A DNA stretch of 64,000 bases from the NCBI GenBank assembly GCA_964469525.1, contig CAYXYU010000002.1:124001-188000 (forward strand), given 5' to 3'. The DNA is from JABDCD01 sp964469525. GTDB lineage: Bacteria; Pseudomonadota; Alphaproteobacteria; Rickettsiales; SXRF01. The position numbers were made by a program, and so were the translations under genes. The notes beneath the pieces are model-generated. The model saw only the letters and a list, made by a program, of their open reading frames with translations. It was not told the origin of the DNA and did no database searches. Shown here piece by piece: positions 1-7,469 of this stretch (its first letter is position 1; each line of letters starts with the position of its first letter).

Positions 1-839
1 TGCCAGCGCCGCCAGAAATCCATGAGGTTCACCGCCGTATAGGGTTGGTGGAAATTGGTCGGCAGGCGGATGCCCAGCAGCAGGGCCAGGCCGATCGCCA
101 TGTCGGTATAGCCGCTGAAGTCGCAGTAAATCTGCGCCGAGAAACCATAGATCGCGAGCAGGGCCTGCGGGGCGCTCAGCGGGCCGGTAGCGCCATAGGC
201 CGCGTCGACGCTTTCGGCGAGCTGATCGGCGAAGACGAGTTTTTTGACCAACCCGATGGTGAAAATGGCGATGGCGGCGGCATAAGCGATTTTCCGTTTG
301 GTGCGCGGTTGCTCAAGCTGCGGGATCAGCTCGGCGGGGCGCAGGATAGGGCCGGCAATCAGGTGCGGGAAGAACAGCACGTGGGCAAGCAGGGTGGATG
401 CCTTGCGCCGCGCCTGAAAATGGCCGCGATAACAATCCACGACATAAGCGGTCAGGGTGAAGGTGATGAAGGAGACGCCCAGCGGCAGGGACAGGTCGAC
501 CAGCCTGTCCTGCCACACGAAGAACAACGCCCCCAGCACGTCCTGATAAAGGAAGTTGGCGTATTTGAATACGGCGAGCGGCAGGAACAGCAAGACGAGC
601 ACCGCCGCCAGGCGGTATTTACGTGCCGCCGGCGTCGCGGCGTTCCCCATCCACAACGCGCCCAAGAAGGCGATGGCGGTCAGCAGGTAGGGCAGCCATA
701 CCAGTTCGACCTTCCACCAGGCATAGAAAAACGTGCTGCCGGCAATGATGAGATACACCCGGCCCGCAGCGGGAACGATGCGGTGCAGGAGATAATAAAC
801 GGCGAAAAACGCGAAAAATACCGCCGAGCCGAACAGCAT
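1..839 (-). CDS. MBOAT-family O-acyltransferase (AlgI-like), 3' end outside window
   Basis: The frame runs open from the ATG at 839 down to base 1, so about 279 codons are visible and the C-terminus is missing. The product is very hydrophobic, with several membrane segments, and reaches the MBOAT signature DFWRRW at the very edge of the window; CDFSGYTDMAIG lies just before it, as in alginate acetyltransferase AlgI. Members of this family move acyl groups across the inner membrane onto extracytoplasmic polysaccharide. Its ATG follows directly on the TAG stop of the SGNH gene upstream, so the two are almost certainly cotranslated. The family call is firm. The acceptor glycan is unknown; one of the glycans made elsewhere in the window is only a guess. 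Confidence 0.88.
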   Translation of the reverse strand, partial: MLFGSAVFFAFFAVYYLLHRIVPAAGRVYLIIAGSTFFYAWWKVELVWLPYLLTAIAFLGALWMGNAATPAARKYRLAAVLVLLFLPLAVFKYANFLYQDVLGALFFVWQDRLVDLSLPLGVSFITFTLTAYVVDCYRGHFQARRKASTLLAHVLFFPHLIAGPILRPAELIPQLEQPRTKRKIAYAAAIAIFTIGLVKKLVFADQLAESVDAAYGATGPLSAPQALLAIYGFSAQIYCDFSGYTDMAIGLALLLGIRLPTNFHQPYTAVNLMDFWRRW

Positions 840-1820
840 CTATCGGGCCGGCGCTGAAGTTTGCGCGATGAGGGGGAACATCGCCTCCGCCATCAGCTTA
901 TGCCCGAGCCCGTTGGGGTGGGGATCGCCCGGCATGGCCCACAGCTCCTCCGGCGGGCGGCCCCGCAGGGCGGGCAGGAGATCGATATAGACATAGCCGT
1001 CCTCCTGCGCGATGCGTTGCATGATGTCGTGCACGAAGCCGAACTGGTAATCCATCAGGTTGTGCACGTCCGGCACCATGGCGAGATACAGGCGGACATC
1101 GTGTGCCTGCGCATAGTCCGCCAGTTCTTTCAGTTTCTTTCGCATGACGAGGAAACCCGGCGCCTGCGGGTCATAAACGGCGCGGTAATGCTCGGCCAGC
1201 GTCTGCTCGCCGCCTCCCGCCAGCCGCTGCCAGGCGATCCACAGCGTCAGCGCCAGCTGGCTGTGGCGCAGCAGGACATTGCCGCCGCCGGGAGGCAGGG
1301 TTTCCGCGTCGCGGAGGAAATAATGCACCACGATGTCGGTGGGCTCCAGCGCCGCCAGCTCCTTGAAGAAACGCGACACATAACGCTGCGTGTTGTAATT
1401 GCCGATGCCGCCGTTGAGTACCTGCACCTTCTCGCCGCTCTCTTCCAGCATCTTCTGCAGCCGCGCCGCCAGCGTCTCTTCTTCGGCCACGCCCCAGCCC
1501 AGCGTAATGGAGCCGCCGAGAAACAGGATCCGCCGCATGCCCGGCGCGGCGGGCGCTACCGGAGCGCCGCGCAGTCCCCATTCATTCAGGCGGATCTCGA
1601 CATTCTGCAACACCGCCGATGTCGATTTCCGGTGATCGAAATCGAGCACGGGATCGGGGCTTCTGGTTTTCAGCTCTTTCGCGTATCGCCACATCTCGAC
1701 ATCGTAATTGGTCATGGCACTGTTTTTCATGCGCAGCAGCAACTCCGCCGCCCCCAGGCATAACGCCAGGGAGACGATCAGGCAAAGCATGGAAAGCAAA
1801 ACCGATTTATAGCGATGCAT
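840..1820 (-). CDS. SGNH/GDSL-type hydrolase, partner of the MBOAT acyltransferase
   Basis: The protein has about 326 residues. It starts with a single hydrophobic segment (signal anchor) and continues with an SGNH fold. Block I reads FLGGSITLGWG, with the catalytic Ser in GGS rather than the usual GDS. GGIGNYNTQ supplies the oxyanion Gly/Asn blocks and GDPHPNGLGH supplies the C-terminal Asp-x-x-His pair. Such proteins take acyl groups from MBOAT partners and transfer them to, or remove them from, periplasmic glycans. I chose the ATG at 1820; a TTG at 1838 would add six residues. The downstream MBOAT gene begins one base after this stop codon, which supports a two-gene O-acetylation module. 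Confidence 0.85.
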   Translation of the reverse strand: MHRYKSVLLSMLCLIVSLALCLGAAELLLRMKNSAMTNYDVEMWRYAKELKTRSPDPVLDFDHRKSTSAVLQNVEIRLNEWGLRGAPVAPAAPGMRRILFLGGSITLGWGVAEEETLAARLQKMLEESGEKVQVLNGGIGNYNTQRYVSRFFKELAALEPTDIVVHYFLRDAETLPPGGGNVLLRHSQLALTLWIAWQRLAGGGEQTLAEHYRAVYDPQAPGFLVMRKKLKELADYAQAHDVRLYLAMVPDVHNLMDYQFGFVHDIMQRIAQEDGYVYIDLLPALRGRPPEELWAMPGDPHPNGLGHKLMAEAMFPLIAQTSAPAR

Positions 1821-1857
1821 AGGAATACCAGCGTGCAAATCGGCAACACTATAACCG

Positions 1858-2013
1858 CTATTTACCGAAAGGGAACAGCATTAATGCCATGCCCCGTATG
1901 AAGTCCGGCCACAGGCTGGCATTGGGGCAGACGGCAAGTATGACGCGCCTGTCCGGCGGCTTCTGGAGCGGTATGCGAAAGAAGCCGGCGACCAAGCGCA
2001 TCGCTGCTTCCAT
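1858..2013 (-). CDS. possible small ORF of 51 codons, unknown
   Basis: An ATG-initiated frame lies directly upstream of and co-oriented with the SGNH gene. The product has a cysteine and a hydrophobic C-terminal stretch ending in FPFGK. There is no convincing ribosome-binding site and I recognise no family. It could be a leader peptide, the remnant of a longer gene, or chance. I list it because the 410-bp gap otherwise holds no gene. Confidence 0.2.
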   Translation of the reverse strand: MEAAMRLVAGFFRIPLQKPPDRRVILAVCPNASLWPDFIRGMALMLFPFGK

Positions 2014-2248
2014 TTGAGTTATGGAGACGCTTTTCGTTCAGGATGCATGTCAGGATGCATATGGAGTGCGATTGGCTCTTTCATAGCCCAGGTAGTGCAA
2101 TCCCGTTGACAACGGCGCCGGACGGGATTCTACTCGCCGCACCTCACATAGTAGGTCTTAGTATGCCCCTCCCGCTGATGCATACCATCCGCAAGACCCT
2201 GACGCCGCTGGCGGCGCACTTTCATATTGTATATCACGGGCTGACGTT
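2014..2248. other. intergenic stretch upstream of the small membrane protein operon
   Basis: With the preceding small ORF this completes a gap of about 410 bp between divergent genes. It contains a direct repeat, GGATGCAT, at about 2041 and 2053. It also has the promoter-like pair listed separately at 2106-2134. A 73-codon open frame on the plus strand (2043-2264) has low-complexity composition and no ribosome-binding site, and I regard it as chance. No RNA gene was recognised. Confidence 0.4.
2106..2134 (+). promoter_or_regulatory. candidate sigma70-type promoter for the 2249/2632 operon
   Basis: A perfect TTGACA at 2106 is followed after 17 bases by TCTACT at 2129, which matches TATAAT at four of six positions. 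It points at the membrane protein genes starting at 2249. The evidence is sequence match only. Confidence 0.3.
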
Positions 2249-2635
2249 ATGCAGAAAAGCGTAAGGTGCGTTTACTGGCAGTATGTTTGTACTTTCCGTC
2301 AAGAAGGCGAACGGTGGGTCTTTATCATGCAGAGGCTATGGCATTGGCTTTTGCCGCTCTCGTCCGATAAACCATTTGCCAAACCTATGACTGATGCCGA
2401 GGTTGATATGTTTAAGAAACATATGGCAACAGCAACCTATCATTTCACCTTACTGGATTATTTTTTATTCGCCTTATTTTTTGCTGGTGTCAGTGTTTCC
2501 TATAGCACAATGGCTTTCACCAATATGATGTATGGTGTCTCTGCTTTGTGCGCAGTGACTCTTATCTGGAAAATATATACTGGTCATTCGCGACTTTATG
2601 CGCCTCTTATTGAGGCTATCCAAGGAGAGAAATGA
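2249..2635 (+). CDS. small two-TM membrane protein, paralogue A, unknown family
   Basis: The product has 128 residues. A cytoplasmic-looking N-terminus contains YWQYVCTF and a tryptophan-rich stretch. A conserved-looking MTDAEVDMFKKH follows at about residue 50, then two hydrophobic segments at roughly 70-90 and 95-110. It aligns end to end with the next gene product: YWQYVCTF against HWSYVCIF, and PMTDAEVDMF against QMTREEVAML. This argues that both are real genes from a tandem duplication. Its TGA overlaps the next ATG as ATGA, so translation is coupled. I do not recognise the family. Position upstream of an HlyD remnant hints at a former secretion or bacteriocin locus, but that is inference. 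Confidence 0.6.
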   Translation: MQKSVRCVYWQYVCTFRQEGERWVFIMQRLWHWLLPLSSDKPFAKPMTDAEVDMFKKHMATATYHFTLLDYFLFALFFAGVSVSYSTMAFTNMMYGVSALCAVTLIWKIYTGHSRLYAPLIEAIQGEK

Positions 2636-3048
2636 GAAAAACGAAGATTACGATGCCGCATTGGTCGTATGTCTGCATCTTCGAAAAACATGGTGAAGAC
2701 TGGACGTTCACAATGATGAAATGGTGGAAATATATGCTGCCCTTCTTAAGGAGACAAGAATATAACAAGCAAATGACCCGTGAAGAAGTGGCGATGCTGG
2801 AAGAACATACGATCCATCATAAGTATAAAGGTTCTTGGTATATTTGGTTATCGATTGTGGCTCTATTTTTTATAGTTTTATACGTAATGCCAACTAAATT
2901 TTCTATCCATGATCGCTCACCAACTAATGTGGAATATATAAGATATTCAATTGGCGAAGCATGGTTTTTGTTTTTTATTGCGAGTCTTTACCATGACATT
3001 TCAAGACATTCCAATATCTTGATTAAATCATTGAGGGGTGGCATATGA
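2632..3048 (+). CDS. small two-TM membrane protein, paralogue B, unknown family
   Basis: The product has 138 residues with the same layout as its upstream neighbour. It has HWSYVCIF near the N-terminus, a Trp-rich segment (MMKWWKYMLPF), the motif QMTREEVAMLEEH at about 56-68, a histidine-rich linker and two predicted membrane segments at roughly 78-95 and 112-130. Base composition is AT-rich compared with the flanking glycan genes. ATGA overlaps link it both to the gene before and to the truncated ORF after (start 3045), so three genes once formed one operon. The function is unknown. Confidence 0.6.
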   Translation: MRKTKITMPHWSYVCIFEKHGEDWTFTMMKWWKYMLPFLRRQEYNKQMTREEVAMLEEHTIHHKYKGSWYIWLSIVALFFIVLYVMPTKFSIHDRSPTNVEYIRYSIGEAWFLFFIASLYHDISRHSNILIKSLRGGI

Positions 3049-3158
3049 CAGAAGAATTACTCCAGTATGATGATGAACGTCTCCAATCTTATGCTACATA
3101 TGATGGGGTTGACCCTAATACGGGGGCGTTGCAAATCAGCGCGGCAGGTGGCGGGTGA
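3045..3158 (+). pseudogene. truncated third ORF of the small membrane protein operon
   Basis: The frame opens at the ATG inside the ATGA overlap at 3045, reads MTEELLQYDDERLQSYATYD and runs 37 codons before a TGA at 3156-3158. The last third of this frame overlaps sequence that codes for HlyD in another frame. The natural C-terminus therefore appears to have been replaced when foreign DNA was joined at roughly 3115-3145. The remaining residues are acidic and tyrosine-rich, and I recognise no family. Confidence 0.45.
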
Positions 3159-3696
3159 ACTGGGCGAAGTGCATTCAAAGATCAATGACCAGGAAGAGAA
3201 ACTGCGCGCTGCCACTGATGTCATGCAGCGCACCGTGATTGTTGCTCCGTCGGAAGGGGTGGTCACGGGACTAAAGTTCCATACGGTGGGTGGGGTGGTG
3301 TCGCCCGGTGAACCGATCATGGACATCGTGCCGCAGGGAGAGCAGCTGGTGCTTGAAGTGCAGGTACAACCGGTTGACATCGACGTGGTCGAGCCAGGCT
3401 TGGAGTCGCGCGTTGTCTTCTCGGCTTATAAATCGCGCCGCATGCCGCTGCTGACAGGCAAAGTGACCCAGGTTTCCGCCGATGCCTTTCACGAGCAGCA
3501 GGGAGCGCAGAGCAATTCCTATTACACGGCTAGGGTGGAAGTGGACGGCAAGGAATTGGACAAGCTTGATACTAAAGTAAAGCTCTATCCCGGCATGCCG
3601 GCTGACGTATTCATCAACACTGGTACGCGCACCTTTCTCGGCTACCTGTTCTCTCCGCTCTCCGACAGCCTCCACCGGGCGTTCAAGGAGGAGTAG
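3145..3696 (+). pseudogene. 5'-truncated HlyD/PrsE-type I secretion adaptor remnant
   Basis: The frame ending at 3696 encodes the C-terminal part of an HlyD-family membrane fusion protein: the end of the coiled coil (ELGEVHSKINDQEEKLRAA), the lipoyl-like half with VIVAPSEGVVTGLKFHTVGG and VSPGEPIMDIVP, then the beta-barrel domain up to LYPGMPADVFI. Full-length adaptors are about 430-480 residues; only about 180 are left, and the N-terminal membrane anchor is missing. An ATG at 3067 gives a longer frame, but its first 25 codons overlap the truncated ORF and do not look like HlyD. No ABC ATPase or TolC partner is nearby. A decayed fragment is the simplest reading. Confidence 0.75.
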
Positions 3697-3851
3697 AAAA
3701 TTTAGGATATTCCCCATAGTTCCCTAGCCCTTGGAAAAGAATGGTCGTTCTGCAAAAGAGAAAACCGCTTCCTCTCAGCATCGCTCGCGGGCTTCCTGTT
3801 CCAGGGAGGGGCTGGTGGTAGTCAGGCAGTGGAAATTCTCTATCCATGCCT

Positions 3852-4214
3852 TTAATTTGTATCCGCAATGCTTCGAGTCAGGTCGGCTAGGCACTTGCGA
3901 ATCTTGCGGTTTTTAATATTTTTAAAAGCTTTCATGACCTCCAGTGATTCGCGATCAGGTGCGGGAAGGCCACGTGAATTATTTACCCGCATCGGTTTTT
4001 CCATCTCTTCAAAGAAATACGCTACGGGGACATGCATCAACTGAGCAAATTCATAAAGGCGATTGGCATTCAGGGCGTTAGCGCCTTTTTCATATTTTTG
4101 TACCTGCTGAAAAGTAATACCAACGGCTTTAGCGATTGCCTCCTGGCTTAGTCCCATTATGGTACGGCGTAAGCGCAGTCGCTGGCCAATAACATCATTG
4201 ATTTTTTGAGTCAT
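3852..4214 (-). CDS. XRE-family helix-turn-helix transcriptional regulator
   Basis: This is a 120-residue protein with a classical HTH_3 domain at residues 8-65: IGQRLRLRRTIMGLSQEAIA, then VGITFQQVQKYEKGANALN with the recognition helix. The short C-terminal tail (MKAFKNIKNRKIRKCLADL) is basic and helical, resembling small XRE regulators common in alphaproteobacteria. It lies 78 bp downstream of the phytanoyl-CoA dioxygenase gene in the same direction, next to the quorum-sensing genes. A role in regulating this island is plausible but unproven. Dimeric DNA binding in the cytoplasm is expected from the family. Confidence 0.85.
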   Translation of the reverse strand: MTQKINDVIGQRLRLRRTIMGLSQEAIAKAVGITFQQVQKYEKGANALNANRLYEFAQLMHVPVAYFFEEMEKPMRVNNSRGLPAPDRESLEVMKAFKNIKNRKIRKCLADLTRSIADTN

Positions 4215-4292
4215 ACGAAATTAACTCATTATCAATATGAGCAATAGCTGAAAATCAACTCTATGGCAACAGCAGTTGTCAGCCCTGAGATT

Positions 4293-5205
4293 TTACGCCG
4301 CTTTCAAGTTATGCGAGGTAAGAGCGAGTTGCTGGTTATGATAATATTCTTTCAGTAGCTCTTTCTGCTCCGGCGTTAAGAAATCTTCAGCTCCTAAATG
4401 CTCATTATTCTCTCCGTTAAGGAGCGTAATAGGGTCGTGCCCATGTACCCAACCAAGGTTTGGCCGATGAACATTGTAGCCGATGAGTCGTTGTAGCTGC
4501 TCGTTGAAAGTACAGGCTATGGGAGGCGGATAAGAAAGGTACTGATTCTCGGATTGACGCAGCCAGCCCAGGCAATAACCTATGGCAATACCTGTTCGAG
4601 GTGCATAGGTCTGATTAGCACCACCTCCGTGCAAAAGAGATGCCGCGTAGATAAGTACCGAACCAGCGGGCATTTCTGCGTAGGTAATTTCTTCTGGTGT
4701 TGGTTGTCTTCCCTCCTCCCACTTATGACTTCCTGGCACTATTTGAGTGGCACCGTTCTCTTTTGTGAAGTCACTATAAGCCCATAAGGCATTAATGATG
4801 AATTCAAAAGGTTTGTGAGATATGGGGAACAAGGCGCTATCGGGATGAATTATCTGCGCTCTTTCTCCGGGATTGATACGGATTCCCTGAGTAAGATTAA
4901 TCTGAAAACTATCGCAATTCGGGCCCAGAAATATGGTTCGCGACATCCAGCACCAACGGATGTGTAGCCATCTGTTGTGTTACAGTGGACTTCGTAAACA
5001 GGGATTCAATACGTTTTGTATTAAAACCAAAAAAATAAGCCTGAGAATTGGGACGTTCTTTGAAATGTGGCTCCAGCTCTTCGCGAAGCACTGTCAGATC
5101 GTGCCGGCTAATAGCATCCAGAAGAATAACGTATCCCGCTTTGTCAATAGCAGCGAGCACCTCTGTTTTGTCGCATTCGTTGGCATGGAAGTAGGTATTG
5201 GTCAT
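4293..5205 (-). pseudogene. phytanoyl-CoA dioxygenase (PhyH) family gene with a 1-bp frameshift
   Basis: Two overlapping frames, 5205-4909 and 4946-4293, are the N- and C-terminal parts of one PhyH-type Fe(II)/2-oxoglutarate oxygenase of about 303 residues. Removing one A from the AAA run at 4929-4931 joins them as ...ANHILGPNCDSFQ.... The iron ligands are present: HPD in AQIIHPDSALFP and the distal His in LLHGGGAN, followed by the Arg of RTGIAIGY expected to bind 2-oxoglutarate. The ATG at 5205 has a strong AGGAGG six bases upstream. A lux-box promoter precedes it, so it was probably quorum-controlled. The break may be a real mutation, a sequencing error or, less likely, programmed frameshifting. 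The substrate is unknown. Confidence 0.8.
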
Positions 5206-5260
5206 GCATTTCCTCCTATAACATTATGACTCAAGCTAAGCAGCAAGGAGGAAAGGCTCA

Positions 5261-5278
5261 ACTACCTACGCGGGTAGT
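5261..5278. promoter_or_regulatory. lux box 1 (LuxR binding site) between phyH and luxR
   Basis: The sequence ACTACCTACGCGGGTAGT has perfect 6-bp arms, ACTACC and GGTAGT, around a 6-bp centre, the size expected of a lux box. Reading toward phyH on the minus strand, a CATAAT hexamer (5228-5223) follows after 32 bases, and the start codon comes 17 bases later. The same arms recur upstream of luxI with the same 32-base spacing. Confidence 0.8.
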
Positions 5279-5379
5279 CATAAGCAAGAGCAACTTATCC
5301 GAGAGTAAACACATATTAATGCAATTTTTATTTCATAGGTTAGGATTTTACAGTACCATCCTAGGATAAATCTTGATGG

Positions 5380-6153
5380 ATGCTTTCCATGAGCGTAGTG
5401 GAAAAGTTTATCACCCTGTCTAATGCTGCCAGTACACAGGAAGAGGTTTTTAAACATTTCTGTGAAGCGCTTGCAAGTTTGGGTTTCGACAGTGTGGTAT
5501 ACAGCTTACTTACGGACCATGTTTCTCTGAAGAGAAAAGCCGGCCATGGCGTAATTTGCAATTATCCCGAAGACTGGATGCAACATTACAATGCCAAAGG
5601 CTACCTCACCTATGATCCTGTAATACATCATGCATTTACTACTCCAGCTCCCTATACATGGAAGCAGCTGTTGGATTCACCTGTCCTGCCCCAAATGGGG
5701 AAAAAGATATTAAACGAGTCTCAGGAAGCAAATCTTCTGGATGGTGCAGCAGTAGCCATTTACGGCCCAAATTTTGAAATAGCAGGTGTCGGGCTGGCGA
5801 GTACGACAGGAGGAGTTAATCCTGATAAGAATATTTTATCCCTTATTCAAGCCTTGGCTAATCAATTTCATATCGCATACTCTAATTTAGACCCCAATTA
5901 TAAGGAGCTCCCCCCACAGTACATTGAGCTTACGCAGCGTGAACGGGAAATTCTGTTATGGAGCGCTGAAGGTAAAAGTGTTTCCGTTATTGCGACCATT
6001 CTCAGCACATCGGATGATAACGTCAAATATCATCTCAAAAAGATTTATAGAAAGCTGGGCGTAACCGATCGGCTGCAGGCCGTAGTCAAGGCCATTATGT
6101 TAGGACTGATCAATCCTTCCGGAGTTCGCCATCTCCAAGTACTACCCGCCTAG
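5380..6153 (+). CDS. luxR: LuxR-family quorum-sensing transcriptional regulator
   Basis: The protein has 257 residues with an N-terminal autoinducer-binding domain (about 20-170) and a C-terminal LuxR-type HTH (about 190-250: LTQREREILLWSAEGKSVSV and KYHLKKIYRKLGV). The residues that contact acyl-homoserine lactones in TraR and LasR are all present: W66, Y70, D79, P80, W94 and G122. It should therefore be a true signal receptor rather than an orphan that has lost binding. The start is ATG 5380 or 5389; neither has a strong ribosome-binding site. luxI follows 62 bp downstream, and its lux box overlaps this gene's TAG stop codon. Confidence 0.92.
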   Translation: MLSMSVVEKFITLSNAASTQEEVFKHFCEALASLGFDSVVYSLLTDHVSLKRKAGHGVICNYPEDWMQHYNAKGYLTYDPVIHHAFTTPAPYTWKQLLDSPVLPQMGKKILNESQEANLLDGAAVAIYGPNFEIAGVGLASTTGGVNPDKNILSLIQALANQFHIAYSNLDPNYKELPPQYIELTQREREILLWSAEGKSVSVIATILSTSDDNVKYHLKKIYRKLGVTDRLQAVVKAIMLGLINPSGVRHLQVLPA

Positions 6154-6158
6154 GTAGT
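6141..6158. promoter_or_regulatory. lux box 2 upstream of luxI, overlapping the luxR stop codon
   Basis: The sequence ACTACCCGCCTAGGTAGT has the same arms as lux box 1; the match extends to 7 bp per arm (TACTACC/GGTAGTA, 6140-6159). A CATAAA hexamer lies 32 bases downstream (6191-6196), exactly as at phyH, and the luxI ATG follows 19 bases after it. The luxR stop TAG (6151-6153) sits inside the box. Autoinduction of luxI is the expected consequence. Confidence 0.8.
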
Positions 6159-6215
6159 AGTCATTGTCTGCAATTTTTGTTTTCCCTTTGCATAAAGTGC
6201 AATGCGAGGGGATTT

Positions 6216-6884
6216 ATGATCGATTGTTTTAACATGAAAACCTGCCATCTTTTTCCAGGTAATATTCTGGCATCCCAGTTCCGATTGAGGTTCCAAAGCA
6301 ATATTGAGCGCCAGGCTTGGGATGTTCCCTGCTGGGAAGGAGAATTTGAATACGATTCCTACGACAACCCCGCAACCATTTATTTTGCGTGGCGCGATGA
6401 TCGAGATGTCGTGCGTGGCTGTGCCAGGTTATATCCCACAGATCGTCCCTACATGCTGCAGCAAGCCTTTTCTTTCCTGGTCACCCAGTGGACTCTTCCA
6501 ACCAATGATATGACCGTATGGGAGGGAAGCCGTTTATGTGTCGATAAAACACTTCCTCCTGTAGTACGGCAGCGCATTATCCACGAGCTGGCCGTCGGCT
6601 ATCTGGAATTTGGTCTCAAACGCAATCTCCGCAGGATCATTGGAGTAATGTTGCCTGCCTACTGGCGGGGAGTCTATGCGGCAGCTGGATGGGACCCTGA
6701 ATTTTATGGGCAGGTAACGAAACTTGCCAGTGGTGATCGTGTGCGCGCGGGCGGATTGCCTGTCTCTCCGGAGGTAATGGAAAAGGTGCGTCGGACGACC
6801 GGCATCCAGGAAACCATACTCAACTACGGTAATACCATTCCTGTTCAGCAACCTGCAGCGGATCGCCGTACGGCTGCTGCTTAA
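6216..6884 (+). CDS. luxI: LuxI-family acyl-homoserine-lactone synthase
   Basis: The product has 222 residues from the ATG at 6216, chosen because GCGAGGGG lies four bases upstream; an in-frame ATG at 6177 would add 13 residues and sit inside the promoter spacer. LuxI hallmarks are visible: RLRFQ and the following W near the N-terminus, EYDSYDNP, the Arg in GCARLYPTD and EGSRLCVD around the middle. The enzyme joins S-adenosylmethionine to an acyl-ACP or acyl-CoA to make an AHL signal. The acyl chain cannot be read from the sequence. The neighbouring thiolase and oxygenase genes suggest an unusual or modified acyl group, but that is inference. Confidence 0.92.
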   Translation: MIDCFNMKTCHLFPGNILASQFRLRFQSNIERQAWDVPCWEGEFEYDSYDNPATIYFAWRDDRDVVRGCARLYPTDRPYMLQQAFSFLVTQWTLPTNDMTVWEGSRLCVDKTLPPVVRQRIIHELAVGYLEFGLKRNLRRIIGVMLPAYWRGVYAAAGWDPEFYGQVTKLASGDRVRAGGLPVSPEVMEKVRRTTGIQETILNYGNTIPVQQPAADRRTAAA

Positions 6885-6900
6885 ACAAGGAACTTACTTC

Positions 6901-7254
6901 GTGAAAAAATCAGCATCGCAAAAGATACCATCTGAACCAGGCCACGATTTAATTCAGAGTTTTATTCTTTGCTTTTATTATCTGAATCAGGAAGCAAAAC
7001 GTGAAAATCTCTCATTTATTGCTGATATAACGCGAGAGGCAATCTCCGCCATTGAACAAAGGCAACAATATAACGAATCGTCTGTTGTTCATAATATTTA
7101 CGGCCATTCACTATATCATGCTTTGGATTTCCTGACTAAATTTGCAGCCCTATCGAAGGATAAACAGCAGGCATTGGCGACGTTGCTTGACCGCTCTTCT
7201 TCGGATGAACGATTTAGACGGGCTTTGGAAGCATTAGAGAGGCAGGTTCAGTAA
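6901..7254 (+). CDS. small helical protein of the quorum-sensing operon, unknown
   Basis: The protein has 117 residues starting with GTG, 16 bp after luxI and in the same direction, so it is probably cotranscribed and signal-induced. It is predicted to be almost entirely helical, with no membrane segment or signal peptide. Its central part (HNIYGHSLYHALDFLTKFAALS) lines up loosely with the product of 8664-9053 (HSCLYSDGMALGVNFIMQYA), so the two may be distant paralogues flanking the thiolase. I recognise no family. A post-translational modulator or a QS target are possibilities, nothing more. Confidence 0.6.
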   Translation: MKKSASQKIPSEPGHDLIQSFILCFYYLNQEAKRENLSFIADITREAISAIEQRQQYNESSVVHNIYGHSLYHALDFLTKFAALSKDKQQALATLLDRSSSDERFRRALEALERQVQ

Positions 7255-7255
7255 A

Positions 7256-7405
7256 ATGTTAGTAGGCCGCTTAAATCTATCTCAGGGAATGTTGCATCGT
7301 GAACAGCTCCATTTTTGGAGATATTATCGTTGGCAGCGCATAGATCAACCCACCGGTAATAGTAAGATGCCTGTATTATCCATTGGCATTCTGAATAGTC
7401 TTTAG
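7256..7405 (+). CDS. possible 49-residue ORF between luxI operon and thiolase
   Basis: The ATG lies one base after the preceding TAA, with GAGAGGCAGG a short distance upstream that could serve as ribosome-binding site. The product is basic and aromatic-rich (HFWRYYRWQR). No family is recognised and the ORF may be chance, but it fills most of the 215-bp gap and is placed for translational coupling. Confidence 0.3.
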   Translation: MLVGRLNLSQGMLHREQLHFWRYYRWQRIDQPTGNSKMPVLSIGILNSL

Positions 7406-7469
7406 ACATGTATCTTTCCCGAGGTATCTGTCTATTTTATCTTAAAATGCAGAAGGTGACTACAACAAT

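Noticed and set aside
45..857. 270-codon plus-strand frame
   Set aside because: Antisense to the MBOAT gene, which carries the DFWRRW signature on the minus strand.
2043..2264. 73-codon plus-strand frame before the membrane protein operon
   Set aside because: No ribosome-binding site, overlaps the promoter candidate and the next gene start, composition not protein-like.
4909..4946. programmed ribosomal frameshift in phyH
   Set aside because: There is no slippery heptamer or downstream structure; the 3-base A run is more simply a one-base insertion.
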